Made by a program: the position numbers and the translations under genes
Notes under the pieces: generated by a model
What the model saw: only the letters and a program-made list of their open reading frames with translations
What the model was told of the DNA's origin: nothing
Database searches by the model: none
Assembly (NCBI GenBank): GCA_937876125.1
Contig: CALEHF010000311.1
Location: 1 to 45,552 of the forward strand
DNA: 45,552 nucleotides
Direction: 5' to 3'
From: an uncultured bacterium
GTDB lineage: Bacteria; Planctomycetota; UBA8108; UBA1146
Shown: piece after piece, positions 17,165-25,624 of the stretch
Layout of the letters: every line of letters starts with the position of its first letter
How positions within the stretch are numbered: position 1 is the stretch's first letter

Positions 17165-17285
17165 AGACTCCAAACTTCCGTACCTCGTGCTTCTCAAACT
17201 CCCGCGCACAACGCCGAAATCATTGAGAATACCGATGAGCTGGTTTGTGAACTTGGTACCTCCATTGTGAATCAGGATCCGCTCC
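17165..17285 (-). pseudogene. Relic of an integrase-core transposase, fragment
   Basis: Reading the minus strand from about 17285 gives ERILIHNGGTKFTNQLIGIL, then NDFGVV. This aligns residue for residue with [19 protein letters not shown] in the neighbouring IS transposase pseudogene: R-x-LIH-x4-KFT-x-Q-x3-IL is shared, but the catalytic Asp after LIH is Asn here. Only about 25-35 codons are recognisable, and the sequence then degrades before the kinase stop codon. I read it as an older, separate transposase remnant directly outside the left terminal repeat of the IS. The similarity is visible but short. Confidence 0.35.
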
Positions 17286-17291
17286 TGTGGG

Positions 17292-17308
17292 GTCCATCAA
17301 TTCGTCGC
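17292..17308 (+). repeat. Left terminal inverted repeat of the IS
   Basis: GTCCATCAATTCGTCGC, an exact inverted copy of 18628-18644. The base outside is G where the other end has T, so the ancestral tip was perhaps TGTCCATC. Confidence 0.8.
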
Positions 17309-17473
17309 ACGCGCATCTGACGGTGATTTCGGAGAATGCTGGCCCTGCGGAGTTTTGGGGACAGCAGCTGCAGTCGGAAATTTCGGGTGATCGGAGAGTC
17401 TCACCGACGGAAACGTGATCGCAGCGCAGATCGGTGGCGTCGAGATGGGGGAGAGAGGCCAAGTTGTCGGAAA

Positions 17474-18543
17474 TCACGCAGCTCGGTCGTAGAACTTCAG
17501 CGATCCACCGGGGCGTCGGTGACATTGAACCACGCCGTCTCCTGAGGACGTCTCGCCTTCGATCAGCCGGTTGTCGAGTCCCTGGTGATTGCGCTCTTCG
17601 TGATAGTGGAGAGCGTACTCTGAGCAGGCTCGACGCAGCGAGTGCTCCCCGAACAGGATCAACTTGTTCAGGCACTCGCTCTTGATCGACAACATGAATC
17701 GCTCAGCGCGGCGTTGAGGTTCGGGCTTCGGCGAGGGAGCTTCACTTTGCCTACGTCTGAGTGCTTGAGGATGCGGAGGATCTGCTCCGTGAACTTCGGA
17801 TCGCGATCATGGATCAGGGTGCGCTTGCCGCGGAGGAAGCCGTCCTCGTAATCGACCAGATTTCGTGCGATCTGCGCCATGAAGTTCCCATCGGGGTTGG
17901 GGGTGATCCCAACGATCTCCACGCGACGGGTCGACAGATCCAGCACGAACAATACATAGTACGTGAGCAGACCCCTCGGACTCCACACCTCAACCGTGAA
18001 GAAGTCAGTTGCTGCCAGGACGTCCCAGTGGGCGGACAGGAAATCGCGCCAGCGTGTCCGTTCACCGCGCTCGGGTGCCGGAGTGATGCTGTTCTCCTTC
18101 AGGATGTTGGCGACAGTCGCTCGCGCCACGACATGACCCAGGTTGTCGAGCGCACCCATGATGCGGGTGTAGCCCCACGAAGGAGGTCGGTGGCGAAGCG
18201 AACGACGAGTTCGCGGATCTCGACCATCACCGGAGGTCGGCCAGGTCCACGCCGCGAGGAGTAGTCGTGCTTGAGAGCGACGAGCTTACGGTGCCAGCCG
18301 AGGATGGTGTCTGGCCGAAAGAGGGTGGGGATCTCGAAGAGCCCCTTGCGGCCGACAGCCTTGCCCTTGATTGCAAGGCGTCGCCGTTGATTGTCGGACA
18401 GTCGAGGGCATTTGCCATCGTGAAGCTCGAGCAGAACTCGGTTCTGCTCGATCAAGAACTCAATGACGTCAGCTTGCTGTCGATTGAGCCAGCCCGCGGT
18501 CGCAGCGATGAGCAGGTGGAATGGCGTAAGGATTCGGTTCATG
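17474..18543 (-). pseudogene. Integrase-core (DDE) transposase, two frame disruptions
   Basis: Pieced together on the minus strand from the ATG at 18543 (MNRILTPFHLLIAATAGW) to the stop at 17474 (GGSLKFYDRAA). The intact form would be about 357 residues: an N-terminal HTH part ([20 protein letters not shown]), then the rve/DDE core ([44 protein letters not shown]). The first disruption lies near 18185, where the frame moves from ELVVRFATD to [14 protein letters not shown]. The second lies near 17712, where SPNLNA moves to [14 protein letters not shown]. Each is explained by loss of one base. The catalytic DDE acidic residues are still present in the pieces, which suggests fairly recent decay. 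Similar integrase-core transposases are, from general knowledge, common in planctomycete genomes. Confidence 0.85.
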
Positions 18544-18627
18544 CCGGAGATGGTAGTCCGTTCGCGGTGTCTGAGGGGCGACTTCGAGTCGTCTCCCAAG
18601 GCGAGGTCTGGGCGTAAGTTGCGGCGC

Positions 18628-18644
18628 GCGACGAATTGATGGAC
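18628..18644 (-). repeat. Right terminal inverted repeat of the IS
   Basis: GCGACGAATTGATGGAC on the plus strand, the exact reverse complement of the left repeat. It lies about four bases inside the point where the disrupted RNB gene loses its reading. Confidence 0.8.
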
Positions 18645-18648
18645 AGTA

Positions 18649-18915
18649 CGCGATCAGGATCTTCGCTCGGCCACCCTCGACTTCTTCCGCGAACGTGAGT
18701 TGGTCGAGGTCGCGCGAGTCATCATTATCGATCGAGCACCAGAGGAGCTTCCTCAAGTCACGCACCTCCGATCCGAGAGTTTGAGCCTCTCCAGAAATGT
18801 TTTCGAGGGAGGCAAGTGCGACCCGAGAAAATTCCGGTTCGAAGCCGCGTTCTCGCATCGCATCCGATGCCAGGCGGAGCAAGAACTCCCGATGCTTTCC
18901 AGTCGAAGTCTTCAT
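18649..18915 (-). pseudogene. RNB-domain exoribonuclease, 5' fragment truncated by the IS
   Basis: About 89 codons from the ATG at 18915 to the IS junction: MKTSTGKHREFLLRLASDAM, then VRDLRKLLWCSIDNDDSRDL, then DQLTFAEEVEGG and AKILIA. The IDNDDSRDLDQL segment carries the clustered aspartates that bind the catalytic metal in RNase II/R-type RNB domains. In relatives the text continues AKILVAIADVD, but here the transposon begins instead (TACTGTCCATC). The frame stays open into IS sequence as far as 18469 but encodes no further RNB residues, and I find no 3' part on the left side of the element. The ATG overlaps the LOG gene stop (ATGA), so the two were translationally coupled. The truncated product cannot be an active nuclease. 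Confidence 0.75.
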
Positions 18916-19802
18916 GACGGGTCTCCACTTCCAGTTGCCGTTTCGTTGCGCACCGAAGATGTGCCAGGTTGCGGGTCGCCGCTGGCTCGGACACAAGTGG
19001 CGGAGTGGGCAAACCCCAGGGATTCACAATCGGCTTCATCGGGGATGACGGCCTGTAAATGCTCGAGCGCCTCACTTGGGTCATCGACGAACTGGAACAA
19101 CTCGAGATCTTCCGCGCTAATCACGCCGTGCTCGACCAGGGCTTGGAAGTTGACGATCTCGCGCCAGTACTTTGAACCGAACAGGAGGACCTGGACTGGC
19201 CGATCGAGCTTCCCTGTTTGAGAGAGGGTCAACATCTCGAAGAGCTCGTCCATGGTTCCGAACCCGCCGGGGAAGGCGACGATCGCTCGAGCCGTGTGCG
19301 CGAACCAGAGCTTGCGCATGAAGAAGTAGTGGAACTCGAAGCTCAGTTCCGGGGTGACCCAACGGTTCGGGTGTTGTTCGTGGGGCAGGCCAATATTGAG
19401 GCCGATCGTGCGCCCCCCCGCTTCCGATGCACCTCGGTTTGCCGCTTCCATCATTCCCCCTCCGCCGCCGCTGCAGATCAGGCACTGGAGAGCGGGGGGT
19501 CTGGTTCGCAACGACCACTCGGTGACGAGCCGTGCGAGAGTCCTTGCAGCTTTGTAGTAGCGGCCGAGAGGTCCGTCTTCGGTCTGCCGAGCGGAGCCGA
19601 AGAAAACAACGGTGTCGTGCACACCTTGGCGCTCGAGTTCTGCGAGGGGGTGGAGGTACTCGGCAAGAATGCGAAGCGGCCGCGCTTCACGGCTTTCGAG
19701 GAACCTAGAATCGTGGTAGGCGAGGAGGGGGCTCGGTGGGAACCCGTCCGGGCTCGGCGGAGGTTTCTGGGTCCGAGGCTTTCTCGCATCCGCTTCGGTC
19801 AT
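18912..19802 (-). CDS. LOG-family protein (lysine decarboxylase-like, putative nucleoside monophosphate phosphoribohydrolase)
   Basis: 296 residues from the ATG at 19802, with AAGGGA about 8 bases upstream. The TTG ten codons earlier has a weaker context. The family signature is complete: VVFFGSARQTEDGPLG, ICSGGGGGMMEAANRGA, GLNIGLPHEQ and the PGGFGTMDELFE motif that binds the ribose-phosphate. LOG proteins cleave nucleoside 5'-monophosphates (cytokinin riboside phosphates in plants and some bacteria); the bacterial role is often general nucleotide or stress metabolism. The N-terminal 35 residues are Pro-rich and the last 30 (SSVRNETATGSGDPS) look disordered. It is the first gene of a two-gene unit whose second gene, an RNB ribonuclease, has been destroyed by the IS. 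Confidence 0.9.
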   Translation of the reverse strand: MTEADARKPRTQKPPPSPDGFPPSPLLAYHDSRFLESREARPLRILAEYLHPLAELERQGVHDTVVFFGSARQTEDGPLGRYYKAARTLARLVTEWSLRTRPPALQCLICSGGGGGMMEAANRGASEAGGRTIGLNIGLPHEQHPNRWVTPELSFEFHYFFMRKLWFAHTARAIVAFPGGFGTMDELFEMLTLSQTGKLDRPVQVLLFGSKYWREIVNFQALVEHGVISAEDLELFQFVDDPSEALEHLQAVIPDEADCESLGFAHSATCVRASGDPQPGTSSVRNETATGSGDPS

Positions 19803-20163
19803 GTGAGCATCCCTTCGACGGAGAGCGAGCAAGATGGAATCGAGGCCAGGAGTTCGCTGGTCGAACTGGATCGCGGGCTCGCGATCTGCTGATGGTAGTT
19901 CATGTACAGGCGGGTAGCCATTGAGCTGGCAACTTGATCGTAAAGATCATGCCGTGGGGTCGTGTCGCGAGATCGATGTCGCACGTCGAGTGGGCAAGAT
20001 CGCGGAGGCGGTGGCGGTTTCTCCGCAGGGTTCGAGCATTGTTGTCTATGTCTCGAGCATCGCTCATGAGGTGAGTGCGACAACGAGTCCCGACAGTGCT
20101 TGCGCCCCTTTCGACCGCCAACCTGCCAGGGATCCGACGCGAACCCGCTCCTTCGAGGCAGCC
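19803..20163. other. Intergenic stretch, no gene recognised
   Basis: 361 bp between the mprF-like stop codon and the LOG start, both on the minus strand. Short open frames occur on both strands (for example minus 19900-20121), without recognisable products or ribosome-binding sites. I see no hairpin with a U-tract. Confidence 0.4.
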
Positions 20164-22797
20164 TTACTTATAAGAATCGCTCCTTTGTTCCCCCGGTACT
20201 CGAGTTCCGATCAAGTGCGTGAGATCGCGCAAGATCCGCGGGAGGATGAATCCGCCCGGTGATGCCAAGTACCGCGAGCTCCAGACGGGATCGAACTTCT
20301 CCTTGTACCTTCGCAAGCCCTCGAAGCCGTAGAAGTGCTCCCCATGACGATAGATCAGACCTCCGACCCGGTTCCAGAGCGGTGCGAGCGGCCGATCCTC
20401 GAACCCGGAGAGCGGGGCCATACCCAGATCGAACCACGCGTAGCCGCTCTCGTGTCCTCGCATCATCAACTCGCAGAAGAGGTAGTCCATTACCCCGGGA
20501 GGAGCGGCGATCTCTGATGCTGACCCGGGCTCTCGTGGCACGTAGCGCATCAGGTCACAAGAGAGCTCTGCGGCTGCTCCCCCGAGCCAGAGGTTCGTGA
20601 ACGCGACGAGGGTTCCTTGGCATCGAACGACGCCGCAAGGGAACCTACTGATGTAATCGGGATCGAAGTATCCGAGCGAGAACCCCTTTTCGCGTCCTCC
20701 CTTCTGCGCGAGCCAGCGGTCGGAGACTCTGCGGAGTTCGGGAAGCACGGCGATGACGGCGGGGGGATCCAACCACTCGAACGTGCACCCTTCGCGAACA
20801 CAGCGTCGGTGAGAGTGACGGAGCGCCCTCCGGGCAGGGACCTCGAGATCGAACTCCGCGAGCGGCACCTTGGCGCCCTCTCCGAGTTTCTGGAGCGACA
20901 GTCCTGCATCGACGTAGGTGGAGAGTAGGCTCTCGTCGACCTGGTAGAAGACCGGCCAGCCATCGTCGCGGTCCACCGACTCGATCCACTGCCATACCAA
21001 CTCCCGTTGGCGTTCTCCTGGACCGACCGGGTTCCCCATCGAGATCCAGGAGCGTCCTTCGACGCGATACATCACGAAGGCGGTGCGCTCTTCGTCGAAC
21101 AGGAACTCCTTGTCCCCGAGAAGTGCCAACGACGCACTCGCCCGCGGAGATTCCCGAACGATCGGAGCAGCGAGTTCGAGGGCCTCTGCCCCTCCGATCC
21201 CGGCGCGCTTTCCCCCTCCGGCGAGGAGTCGACGAACGGCGAATGCGAGAAGAACCGCAAGGGTTCCCATCGATGCGCGGAGGAACCGCGGGGCGTCCCC
21301 GCGAAGTTCGAACCGCCACCAGAGGTCGGAGGAGTATCCGACGTTGCGGAAGGCGAACAATCCGATCCCGAAAGCGCAGCTGATGGCGATCGCGACCGCC
21401 GCGATCCAACTGGCCGAGAAGCGTTGGTGGACCAGCGAGCCGCGGCGGTAGAACTGATGACTTGAAGCGAGGAGCGAAGCGAGAAGGATGAGGAGGAACC
21501 CCGATTCGATGATTCCCCAGCGCTTCACCAAGGATGCGACGATGCCAAGCGCGACGAGCCCGACCGTTGCCCACCATGCCGAGTCGAGACGACGCTGGAG
21601 CCCGCGCGCGAGGAGAAGGAGACAGACTCCGGCGATGCTCCCCACGAAGTGGGAAAGCTCGACCCAGGGGAGTGGGAACAGCTTCTCCCAGCGGCCGAGC
21701 TGATCCGCTCCGGCTGGAATCCATCCCGCGCCAAGGAGAATCACGCCAGCGAGGAACGTCCCCATGGACAAGAGCGCCGGCGCAACGCTCGGAGACCAAC
21801 TGACCAGCTTCTTCGTGACGACCGCAGCCCGACCGCTCCCGTGCCTCACTTCGTGGATCCCCACCATCAACAGCGCGCAGGCCAACGGCCCCCAGAGGTA
21901 GATGACCCGGAACGCGAGAAGGCCGGCGACGGTGGCGCTGTCCGCTGCCCCTCCGCCCACCGAGAGGATCGCGAGTTCGAACACGCCGACGCCGCCAGGG
22001 ACGTGCGACACCCCGACTGCGATCACCGCGAAGAGGTAGAGGGCGAAGAATTCTCCGGGTCCGAGGGCGAGGGAATGGGGGAGCAATACCCGCAGCACGG
22101 TGGCGGCGATCAACAAGTCCGCGACTGTGAGCGCGACTTGGGCGATGGAGATGCGAACGTTCGGGATTCGGAATTCGGCGCCCCGAATCCGGAGGGCGCT
22201 CTTCCCTCGGATCGAGTACCCCCAGTAGACCATCGCGACCAGTGCGAACACCCATCCGAGGACCGTAATCGACCCGACGGGCAGTGGGATCCCCGCCGGC
22301 ATGGGGAACGGTCGAGCGAGGAAGACCACAGCTCCCAACGAGACGATGCCGACCCAGTAGCTCCCGACGATGAATGCGAGGAGGCGAACGATCTCAATGG
22401 TCGAGAGGCCGTACCGGGAGTAGAGTCGGTAACGCACCGATGCACCCCCGAGGAGGCTGCCGAAGTTCCCCGAGCTGACGAAGCCGATCATCGAAGCGAA
22501 TGCGATGCGACGGAGGGGCAAGCGCTTGTGGATCGACCGCAGTCCCAACCAGTCATACCCGACCAAAATCGAGTAGTTGAGTAGGGTGAGGAGAATGGCG
22601 AGGCCGATTTGCCGAGGAGCGATCGCCGCGAAGGCGGTGCGCACTTCCCGCAGAGAGAAGCGCGCGAGCTCGCGCTGCAGGAGCCACCCGGCGCCCACGA
22701 AGACGACAACGACGACTACGGCGGCCATCACTCCACGGTAGTGCCCACTCGGGCTCGCTTTGCCCGGTTCATGCGTCGGACCCGATTTCGCATTCAT
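20164..22797 (-). CDS. mprF: MprF-like bifunctional lysylphosphatidylglycerol flippase/synthetase
   Basis: 877 residues. The first 510 or so form a polytopic membrane domain with about 13-14 hydrophobic segments. It contains the flippase-type motifs GNFGSLLGGASVRYRLYSRYG and HVPGGVGVFE, shared with lysylphosphatidylglycerol synthetase TM regions (UPF0104). The soluble C-terminal domain (from about 530) is the DUF2156/GNAT-like aminoacyl transferase: FVMYRVEGRSWISMGNPVG, FYQVDESLLSTY, RRALRHSHRR and YAWFDLGMAPLSGF. MprF transfers lysine (or alanine) from aminoacyl-tRNA to phosphatidylglycerol and flips the product, reducing negative surface charge and giving resistance to cationic peptides. 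The amino acid used cannot be deduced. The gene stands alone, with more than 350 bp on each side. Confidence 0.93.
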   Translation of the reverse strand: MNAKSGPTHEPGKASPSGHYRGVMAAVVVVVVFVGAGWLLQRELARFSLREVRTAFAAIAPRQIGLAILLTLLNYSILVGYDWLGLRSIHKRLPLRRIAFASMIGFVSSGNFGSLLGGASVRYRLYSRYGLSTIEIVRLLAFIVGSYWVGIVSLGAVVFLARPFPMPAGIPLPVGSITVLGWVFALVAMVYWGYSIRGKSALRIRGAEFRIPNVRISIAQVALTVADLLIAATVLRVLLPHSLALGPGEFFALYLFAVIAVGVSHVPGGVGVFELAILSVGGGAADSATVAGLLAFRVIYLWGPLACALLMVGIHEVRHGSGRAAVVTKKLVSWSPSVAPALLSMGTFLAGVILLGAGWIPAGADQLGRWEKLFPLPWVELSHFVGSIAGVCLLLLARGLQRRLDSAWWATVGLVALGIVASLVKRWGIIESGFLLILLASLLASSHQFYRRGSLVHQRFSASWIAAVAIAISCAFGIGLFAFRNVGYSSDLWWRFELRGDAPRFLRASMGTLAVLLAFAVRRLLAGGGKRAGIGGAEALELAAPIVRESPRASASLALLGDKEFLFDEERTAFVMYRVEGRSWISMGNPVGPGERQRELVWQWIESVDRDDGWPVFYQVDESLLSTYVDAGLSLQKLGEGAKVPLAEFDLEVPARRALRHSHRRCVREGCTFEWLDPPAVIAVLPELRRVSDRWLAQKGGREKGFSLGYFDPDYISRFPCGVVRCQGTLVAFTNLWLGGAAAELSCDLMRYVPREPGSASEIAAPPGVMDYLFCELMMRGHESGYAWFDLGMAPLSGFEDRPLAPLWNRVGGLIYRHGEHFYGFEGLRRYKEKFDPVWSSRYLASPGGFILPRILRDLTHLIGTRVPGEQRSDSYK

Positions 22798-23441
22798 GAG
22801 CGGAATCCGCCCCGACCCCCGGTCCAGAGTTTCCGGGAACGACGCTCGTCGATCGCACGGGACTCGATCACTCGGTCTGCACCATTGCCTCGGTCTGCAC
22901 CATCGCCTCGGTCCCCAGCATTACCTCGGTCCCCAGCATGCGATGCTCTTTCCGGTGGCTTCCCGGACCCAGCTGCGAACGCCCAACGGATCCGAGTGTG
23001 TTGCGAGGCCGGTCGTTATCGATCTGCCTCGAGCTCACGGCTCGGGGGAGTCTGTAGCGTCGCGCTGCATTTTGGCTTCGACCCGTTTCCGCGCACGATT
23101 CTGAGTCCACAGTATCACCAGGAACATCGGAGCGAGCGCGAATCACTGAAAAGGGCACGTCTGCCGAGACCGCTCCCCCCCCTTCGGAATCAATTGGATC
23201 TTCTCGCGCTGGCGGATGATGACGACGACGAACGCGTGGACGATCGATGGCAGCCGACGAGCGACAGGATCGCCGCTCTGGCGGAGAGCAACTCGCGCAG
23301 GCTCCACAAGAATCACGGGCTTCCTGTGGGCATCGCGCGCCAGCAGAGCGGGAGGATCACGGCGATCTGATCTGCGTGCCAGGTGTCGCGACGCCCACGA
23401 ACTCGCCAGAGAGATACTCGCTTGCGAACCGTAAATCGTCG
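22798..23441. other. 644-bp intergenic stretch containing an 18-bp tandem repeat
   Basis: The interval lies between the mprF-like start and the DUF1003 stop. The tandem repeat at 22871-22942 is listed separately. A minus-strand frame (22868-23158) reads through the repeat as MLGTEV-MLGTEA-MVQTEA-MVQTE. A longer plus-strand frame also crosses the interval. Neither has a ribosome-binding site or a recognisable protein. A tract of eight C/G lies at about 23166. Confidence 0.4.
22871..22942. repeat. Four-copy 18-bp tandem repeat
   Basis: Four consecutive 18-base units: CTCGGTCTGCACCATTGC, CTCGGTCTGCACCATCGC, CTCGGTCCCCAGCATTAC and CTCGGTCCCCAGCATGCG. Copies 1-2 and 3-4 form two sub-types that differ at the same four positions. 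It starts about 73 bp upstream of the mprF-like start codon, on the promoter side. Confidence 0.85.
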
Positions 23442-24146
23442 TCAGGAGCGGGCTCTCAGTTCGTTGATCAGCTCCATCTGCACTTCCTGGATCTCGACGA
23501 GTCGCTCCCATTGGTGCGACAGGATGTGATCCATCTTCTGATGCAGGTGACGAATCTCCAGCTCGGCCTTGAGGTTGATCTGGTAGTCACTGGTAGCCCT
23601 TTGTCGGTCTCTGGCCTCAGACCGACTTTGGCTCATCATGATCACTGGCGCTTGAATAGCGGCCAGGGAGGACAAAACGAGGTTCAGCAGGATAAAGGGG
23701 TAGGGGTCGAACGGTCGAGACGCGAGGACGAAAGTGTTGACGATCATCCATCCGAACAAGACCAAGCCAAAAAGTCCCATGAAAGGCCAGCTGCCGCCGA
23801 ACGATGCGATTCGATCGGAGACTCTTCCGCCCAGATCGCTGCTCTTCGCGAATTCCTCTTCCGGATTGCTGGCGATGAGCTCGTGCTCGCGGAGGCTTTC
23901 GAGCACCGCCTCCTCCAGCTCCGTCAGCTCTCCTTTCTCGGCCTTAAGAACTTCCTGGACGTGGAGGTGCCGGAACTTTTGGAGGTCGTCGAGGCAGATC
24001 CAGCCATCTTCGTCCCAGGACCCTGTTTCCCTCCTCAGGACCTCGGCGACCGAAGGTCGCACGACGATTGCAGGACGCAGGGACCGGGTTGCTGAACTTC
24101 CACACACCTGACAGGATCGGGCTTCCTTGGCTCCTGCTTGGGTCAT
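23442..24146 (-). CDS. DUF1003 membrane protein with N-terminal zinc-ribbon-like segment
   Basis: 234 residues from the ATG at 24146, which has GGAGGA 7 bases upstream. A longer frame to 24329 lacks such a site. The N-terminal part carries the cysteines CQVCG and WICLDDL, then a charged helix (VLKAEKGELTELEEAVLESL). The DUF1003 core follows: RIASFGGSWPFMGLFGLVLFG and FDPYPFILLNLVLSSLAAIQ, two membrane helices, then MMSQSRSEARDRQRATSDYQIN. The C-terminal end (MDHILSHQWERLVEIQEVQM) is a coiled coil. DUF1003 proteins are inner-membrane proteins of unknown function. The gene is 211 bp downstream of the nitroreductase gene on the same strand. Confidence 0.85.
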   Translation of the reverse strand: MTQAGAKEARSCQVCGSSATRSLRPAIVVRPSVAEVLRRETGSWDEDGWICLDDLQKFRHLHVQEVLKAEKGELTELEEAVLESLREHELIASNPEEEFAKSSDLGGRVSDRIASFGGSWPFMGLFGLVLFGWMIVNTFVLASRPFDPYPFILLNLVLSSLAAIQAPVIMMSQSRSEARDRQRATSDYQINLKAELEIRHLHQKMDHILSHQWERLVEIQEVQMELINELRARS

Positions 24147-24357
24147 CTTCGTTCCTCCTATCCACATCCGTGCAGTCATCGAGCGGATGATCGCGAGCGA
24201 GGCGCAGGCGATTCGTCGCAGCACGAGGAGCAGCAAGGGGATCGACTTTCTTTGGTCCTCCCTGATGGTCCGACGATGAGGCAGCTTCGGGTGAAGCTTC
24301 AGGCCTGGACCAAACGAAGAGTGCTTCACCCGAAACTGTCGTGTGGCACCCGACCGA

Positions 24358-25029
24358 TCAGATGAAGATCGAGACCTCGCCGAGCGACTTCCGTTTCAGG
24401 TCGGGGACCTCTGCGCCTTCGGCGGGATAGCCCACCGGGAAGAGTAGGAACGGTCGCTCGTTCGAGGGGCGCCCGAGAATTTTCGTGAGGAACCCCATCG
24501 GGCTCGGTGTATGGGTCAGTGTCGCCAGCCCCATGTGATGGAGCGCCGCAATGAACAGTCCGCACGCGATCCCGACGCTCTCCTTCACGTAGTAGTTCTT
24601 TTGCTTCTCCCCCGCAGCATCAAATCCATGCCCCTCTTCGAAGCAGACGACGATCCACGGCACGATCTCTAAGTAAGGCTTCTCGGGTCCAGTGCCGATG
24701 GGAGCGAGCGCCTCGAGCCAATCCGGGGGCATCCGGCCGCTGTAGTTCTTCCGTTCCTCCTCCTCGGCGGCGAGGCGAATCTCGTGCTTCACCTTGGGGT
24801 CTCTGACCGCGACGAATCGCCACGGTTGTCGGTGCGCGCCCGAGGGCGCGGTGCTCGCGGTGAGGATCGCGCGCTCGATCCAAGCGCGCGGCACGGGATC
24901 GGGGGAGAACTCACGCACACTGCGGCGGCGTTCGAGTTCGGCGTGAAGCGTCAGGGCGCGCTCGAGCGACACTCCCGGCGTAGGGCGTTCGAATTCGAGG
25001 GGGATCATGCCTGGATGCGGTGCTGTCAT
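24358..25029 (-). CDS. Nitroreductase-fold flavoprotein, iodotyrosine-deiodinase-like
   Basis: 223 residues of the FMN-dependent nitroreductase fold. RRRSVREFSPDPV and APSGAHRQPWRFVAV bind FMN. WLEALAPIGTGPEKPYLE and TLTHTPSPMGFLTKIL are typical of the iodotyrosine deiodinase branch rather than NfsB-type nitroreductases. The three residues that clamp the halotyrosine zwitterion in IYD (Glu, Tyr, Lys, at spacing E-4-Y-21-K) are all present as E92, Y96 and K117. In animals IYD reductively removes iodide from mono- and diiodotyrosine, and bacterial relatives with the triad have been reported to dehalogenate. The ATG is 6 bases from the stop of the DUF3224 gene upstream, so the two are co-transcribed. 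The physiological substrate is inferred, not shown. Confidence 0.82.
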   Translation of the reverse strand: MTAPHPGMIPLEFERPTPGVSLERALTLHAELERRRSVREFSPDPVPRAWIERAILTASTAPSGAHRQPWRFVAVRDPKVKHEIRLAAEEEERKNYSGRMPPDWLEALAPIGTGPEKPYLEIVPWIVVCFEEGHGFDAAGEKQKNYYVKESVGIACGLFIAALHHMGLATLTHTPSPMGFLTKILGRPSNERPFLLFPVGYPAEGAEVPDLKRKSLGEVSIFI

Positions 25030-25035
25030 GGGGTC

Positions 25036-25428
25036 CTAGAACGCAATCTTCAGGGGGAGAGAAACGACCTCAGCGGTTGCGGCATACTCACCGCCACCGG
25101 AGAGGCCGGTCAACCCGTCTGTGGCGGAGCCCGCGATGATCGACCAGCGACTCTTCGCCACTCCCCCTTCGAAGGTCCCGGTCTGCTCGACTGCGAACGC
25201 ACCCTTGGCCCCGGCGATCTCTCCCTCGATCCACTCGCGCCCGACGAAGATCGCACTCCCCTCGCCGGTGTAGGTCATCAAGTAGTCGGCGCATCCGGTT
25301 CCCACCAGGTCTCCCGAGTACTGATAGGTGACTCGAGCGCTGGTGAGTTTCCTCCCGCCCTTGTCTTCTCGAGTGACCTGCTCCTGCCAGTCGGTCACTT
25401 GGAATGTGCAATCGAGTTCGCGTTCCAT
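25036..25428 (-). CDS. DUF3224 family protein
   Basis: 130 residues, predicted to be a single eight-stranded barrel: CTFQVTDWQEQV, ARVTYQYSGDLVGTGCADYL, GEIAGAKGAFAVEQTGTFEGG, WSIIAGSATDGLTGLSGGGEY. This is the DUF3224 pattern (allene-oxide-cyclase-like barrel), a family of small cytoplasmic proteins of unknown function. A GGGAGG site lies 6 bases before the ATG. It is the first gene of a two-gene unit with the deiodinase-like flavoprotein, so the two may act on related small molecules; that is an inference from spacing only. Confidence 0.82.
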   Translation of the reverse strand: MERELDCTFQVTDWQEQVTREDKGGRKLTSARVTYQYSGDLVGTGCADYLMTYTGEGSAIFVGREWIEGEIAGAKGAFAVEQTGTFEGGVAKSRWSIIAGSATDGLTGLSGGGEYAATAEVVSLPLKIAF

Positions 25429-25624
25429 CTTCGCCTCCCGCTATCGGTTTTGTGCCAGCCGAGGGCCGGGATTGTAAGCGAGGAGTCCGGCGCGGTCGAT
25501 GCGGAGCCGAGCACCCGATGAAAAACGGACCCGGCAGGTTTCCCCACCGAGCCCGTCAATCCGACACTCAGTGAAACCACTCCACCGTAGTGTCGGCGCC
25601 ACCGATCGTAATTCGATTACTGTT

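Larger units (their letters stand above)
17292..18644 (-). mobile_element. Decayed insertion sequence with terminal inverted repeats (about 1.35 kb)
   Basis: Both ends carry the same 17 bases in inverted orientation: GTCCATCAATTCGTCGC at 17292-17308 and its complement at 18628-18644. An imperfect extension continues inward for roughly 14 bases. Between them lies one integrase-core transposase frame on the minus strand with two frame disruptions. The right end lies inside an RNB-domain ribonuclease gene, which stops matching its family about four bases outside the repeat. No exact target duplication could be recognised: a 9-bp direct repeat ATCAGGATC lies 12 bases outside the left repeat and 8 bases outside the right one, which is not symmetrical. 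The element is no longer autonomous. Confidence 0.8.

Noticed and set aside
17271..18661. Direct repeat ATCAGGATC on both sides of the IS as a target-site duplication
   Set aside because: The copies lie 12 bases outside the left terminal repeat and 8 bases outside the right one. The right copy is part of the ribonuclease reading frame and the left copy is part of the older transposase fragment (ILIH codons). The asymmetry makes coincidence more likely.
22871..22942. CRISPR array
   Set aside because: The 18-bp units are contiguous, with no spacers, and no cas gene is present in the window.
23143..23511. Minus-strand frame between the DUF1003 and mprF-like genes
   Set aside because: It overlaps the end of the DUF1003 gene, has no ribosome-binding site and its sequence resembles no family I know.
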